Source: Streptomyces sp. SolWspMP-5a-2
GTDB lineage: Bacteria; Actinomycetota; Actinomycetes; Streptomycetales; Streptomycetaceae
Length of the DNA: 36,693 bases
Direction: 5' to 3'
Assembly (NCBI RefSeq): GCF_900091845.1
Contig: NZ_FMCI01000385.1
Span: 1 to 36,693, forward strand
Part shown: in pieces, positions 35,350 through 36,693 of the stretch
Numbering within the stretch: the first letter of the stretch is position 1
How the letters are laid out: the number at the start of each line of letters is the position of its first letter
The notes under the pieces: model-generated
The model's input: only the letters and a program-made list of their open reading frames with translations
Databases searched by the model: none
Told to the model about the DNA's origin: nothing
Program-made: the position numbers and the translations under genes

Positions 35350-35450
35350 CTGCCGGAGGTCTCTTCCACCCGTGACGGGCCGACGCCCCGGGATCCGTTC
35401 GGATCCGTATTGACGGGTACGCCGCAATTGGTAGGGAGTACTCCCCTCCG
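35350..35450 (-). promoter_or_regulatory. yybP-ykoY (Mn2+) riboswitch in the terC leader
   Basis: On the minus strand: P1 5' strand CGGAGG (35450-35445), the invariant GGGGAGUA (35446-35439), CGUCAAU (35417-35411), a P3 hairpin GGAUCC-GAAC-GGAUCC (about 35407-35392), a hairpin CCCG-UCA-CGGG (about 35381-35370), then GAGACC and the P1 3' strand CCUCCG (35359-35354). GGGGAGUA, CGUCAAU and AGACC next to the closing helix match the conserved core of the yybP-ykoY class as I know it from Lactococcus and E. coli. It controls TerC, a normal target of this class. Expected ligand: Mn2+. Confidence 0.8.
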
Positions 35451-35458
35451 TACGGAAA

Positions 35459-35464
35459 ACAGTA
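35459..35464 (-). promoter_or_regulatory. Predicted -10 of terC
   Basis: TACTGT on the minus strand, placing the transcript start just before the riboswitch. No good -35 is seen; inverted repeats CCAATC / GATTGG (35467-35484) and GCTTGG / CCAAGC (35491-35513) lie directly upstream in an unusually AT-rich stretch. Confidence 0.35.
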
Positions 35465-35490
35465 CCCCAATCACCAAGGATTGGTAAAGC

Positions 35491-35513
35491 GCTTGGCAAA
35501 GAAAATACCAAGC
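35491..35513 (-). terminator. AT-rich stem-loop after the FtsK-like gene
   Basis: 6-bp stem GCTTGG / CCAAGC with an 11-base A/T-rich loop, 20 bases past the stop of the FtsK-like gene. It may end that transcript or be part of the terC control region. Confidence 0.3.
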
Positions 35514-35533
35514 TTGCAGGTCAGAGCCTTTTA

Positions 35534-36693
35534 CTAGTACTTGGTGCGCGCTTCGGCCACCCGCGCGAGCACCTGCTGGAGGATCTCGCTGCCGGGCGGC
35601 ACCAGCGCCGGCTCGTACGTCCAGGCGTGCCCGACCCAGGGGTCGGCGAGATGGTCGTCGGCCACCGGCGTCAGCCGCATCAGCGAACGCCACAGCGGGT
35701 CGAGCAGCGGCCCGTACCCGTCGGCCTCCTCCCGGTCGGCGACCATCAGCAGGTGCACCCCGACCGCCGGACCCTCGTCCGCGAGGTAGCGCAGCTGGGT
35801 CACGGCACGGTCGTCGAAGCCGTGCGGGAAGTCGTTGACGATCAGCAGGTGCTCGGCGGTGTCCACGTCGGGCGGCAGGGAGTCGGCCGCGCCGCCGCGC
35901 ACCGCCATCTGCACCAGGTCGACGCGCCGGGTGAGGCGGCCCAGGACCTCGGCCACACCCCCGGCGCCCAGCGCGGGCCCGGCGGCGAGGGCGCCGGTGC
36001 GCACCAGCGGCGCGAGCGCGTCGGTGCCGCCGCCCGCCGGGTCGATGACGTGCACGGCGAACTCGTGCGCCGGGTACACCGCGAGCAGCCGCGCCGCGAC
36101 CGCCACCGCCGTGTCGAGCGCGAGCCTGCCCATCCGGTCGGGGTCGGCGAACGTCTCGTCGAGCAGCCCGGTGCGTCCGCTGTCGATCCACAGGCCGCGC
36201 TCCAGCGGCAGCCTGACCAGCATCGGTATGCGCAGCGGGCCGCTCTCGGGCAGGTGCAGATCGCCCAGCCGCAGGGCCATGGGCATCTCCATGGGGACCC
36301 GGTAGCCGTGCCACACGGGGTTGTCCCAGCGGGCGAAGGCGGGCGGCAGCGCGGGCTCCACGACGTCGGACTCGGCGGCGAGCTGCGCGAGGTCCCGGTC
36401 GAGGACGGCCCTGGCGCGGTCGACGAGTTCGGCGTGCTTGGCGCGGGCCGCCTCCCGCACGGCGTCGCCCTGACCGCCGATCCTGCTGCGCGGGTCGGAC
36501 AGGACCTGGTCCAGCTCCTTGTCCCGGCGGGAGTCGGCGAAGTCGACCGCGCTGCGGTAGGCGGCGGTGGTCCTGGCCAGGTCCTCGAACATGCCCCAGA
36601 CCTGGTTGTAGAGCCGCTCGTCCATGGACCAGCCGTTGGCGTCGCCCGCGACGGGCCCGGCGGGCTGTCCCGGCGGCGGGGCCGGGGACGCCG
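35534..36693 (-). CDS. FtsK/SpoIIIE-like domain protein, C-terminal part (partial)
   Basis: The frame is open to the right edge, so only the C-terminal 385 or so residues are seen (stop TAG at 35534). An ATG at 36625 is internal: upstream codons still read protein-like (PVAGDANGWS before it). The N-terminal visible part is a helical segment (MDERLYNQVWGMFEDLART ... LDRDLAQLAAES); the later part has a strand-loop pattern ending in HLLIVNDFPHGFDDRAVTQL, which resembles the Walker B region of FtsK-like ATPases, and GVHLLMVADREEAD (sensor-like). No Walker A Gly-x4-Gly-Lys-Thr is present in what I can see; WIDSGRTG stands at the equivalent place. It is the neighbour of terC; proteins of this kind accompany ter stress genes in actinomycetes. 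Function unknown. Confidence 0.6.
   Translation of the reverse strand, partial: ASPAPPPGQPAGPVAGDANGWSMDERLYNQVWGMFEDLARTTAAYRSAVDFADSRRDKELDQVLSDPRSRIGGQGDAVREAARAKHAELVDRARAVLDRDLAQLAAESDVVEPALPPAFARWDNPVWHGYRVPMEMPMALRLGDLHLPESGPLRIPMLVRLPLERGLWIDSGRTGLLDETFADPDRMGRLALDTAVAVAARLLAVYPAHEFAVHVIDPAGGGTDALAPLVRTGALAAGPALGAGGVAEVLGRLTRRVDLVQMAVRGGAADSLPPDVDTAEHLLIVNDFPHGFDDRAVTQLRYLADEGPAVGVHLLMVADREEADGYGPLLDPLWRSLMRLTPVADDHLADPWVGHAWTYEPALVPPGSEILQQVLARVAEARTKY

Noticed and set aside
35309..35470. 54-codon N-terminal extension of TerC
   Set aside because: That stretch is the riboswitch and ribosome site; the encoded residues are not membrane- or family-like.

Overview
The window is a high-GC chromosomal segment from a Streptomyces-type actinomycete. 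The evidence is the strong codon bias, frequent GTG starts, WhiA (a sporulation regulator), a mycothiol-dependent-type DinB/MDMPI protein, and a gene order (pgi, rbpA-like, secG, tpiA, pgk, gap, carboxypeptidase, whiA, yvcK, rapZ, uvrC ... uvrA ... aroQ ... terC) that, as I remember it, matches the S. coelicolor SCO1942-SCO1965 region. I see no transposase, integrase, phage gene, tRNA, rRNA or CRISPR array.

Layout. 1-6317 (minus strand): lower glycolysis and housekeeping: the 5' part of pgi (cut by the left edge), an MFS efflux protein, a short RbpA paralogue, secG, tpiA, pgk and gap. Hairpins separate gap from pgk and tpiA from secG, while pgk and tpiA are 5 bp apart. 6541-9495: a secreted M14 zinc carboxypeptidase. 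9641-14884: the translationally coupled run uvrC-rapZ-yvcK-whiA, joining DNA repair, cell-envelope and precursor control, and sporulation.

14957-21225 looks like a more variable two-component island: a NarL-type response regulator, a large PAS/GAF sensor kinase, a divergent stand-alone receiver and an XRE-like regulator. It holds long gene-poor spacers, several minisatellite-like repeats, and one palindrome, TTCCGGCTAGC(C/A)GGAA, found upstream of both receiver genes. 21596-27601: a PfkB sugar kinase convergent with uvrA, then two apparently leaderless genes (an MDMPI-like DinB protein and an MBL hydrolase). 27891-30450: a three-gene polar amino acid-type ABC importer joined by GTGA overlaps. 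30603-33098: an orphan Pycsar-effector-like membrane protein, type II dehydroquinase and an MHS-type transporter. 33088-36693 (minus): a Ca2+/H+ antiporter, TerC with a leader that reads as a yybP-ykoY (Mn2+) riboswitch, and the C-terminal part of an FtsK-like protein running off the right edge.

The most informative non-coding element is the terC leader. The 3' strand of its closing helix is perfectly complementary, over 10 bases, to the segment holding the terC Shine-Dalgarno, which predicts a translational metal switch. All functional statements come from reading the sequence; no database search was run.
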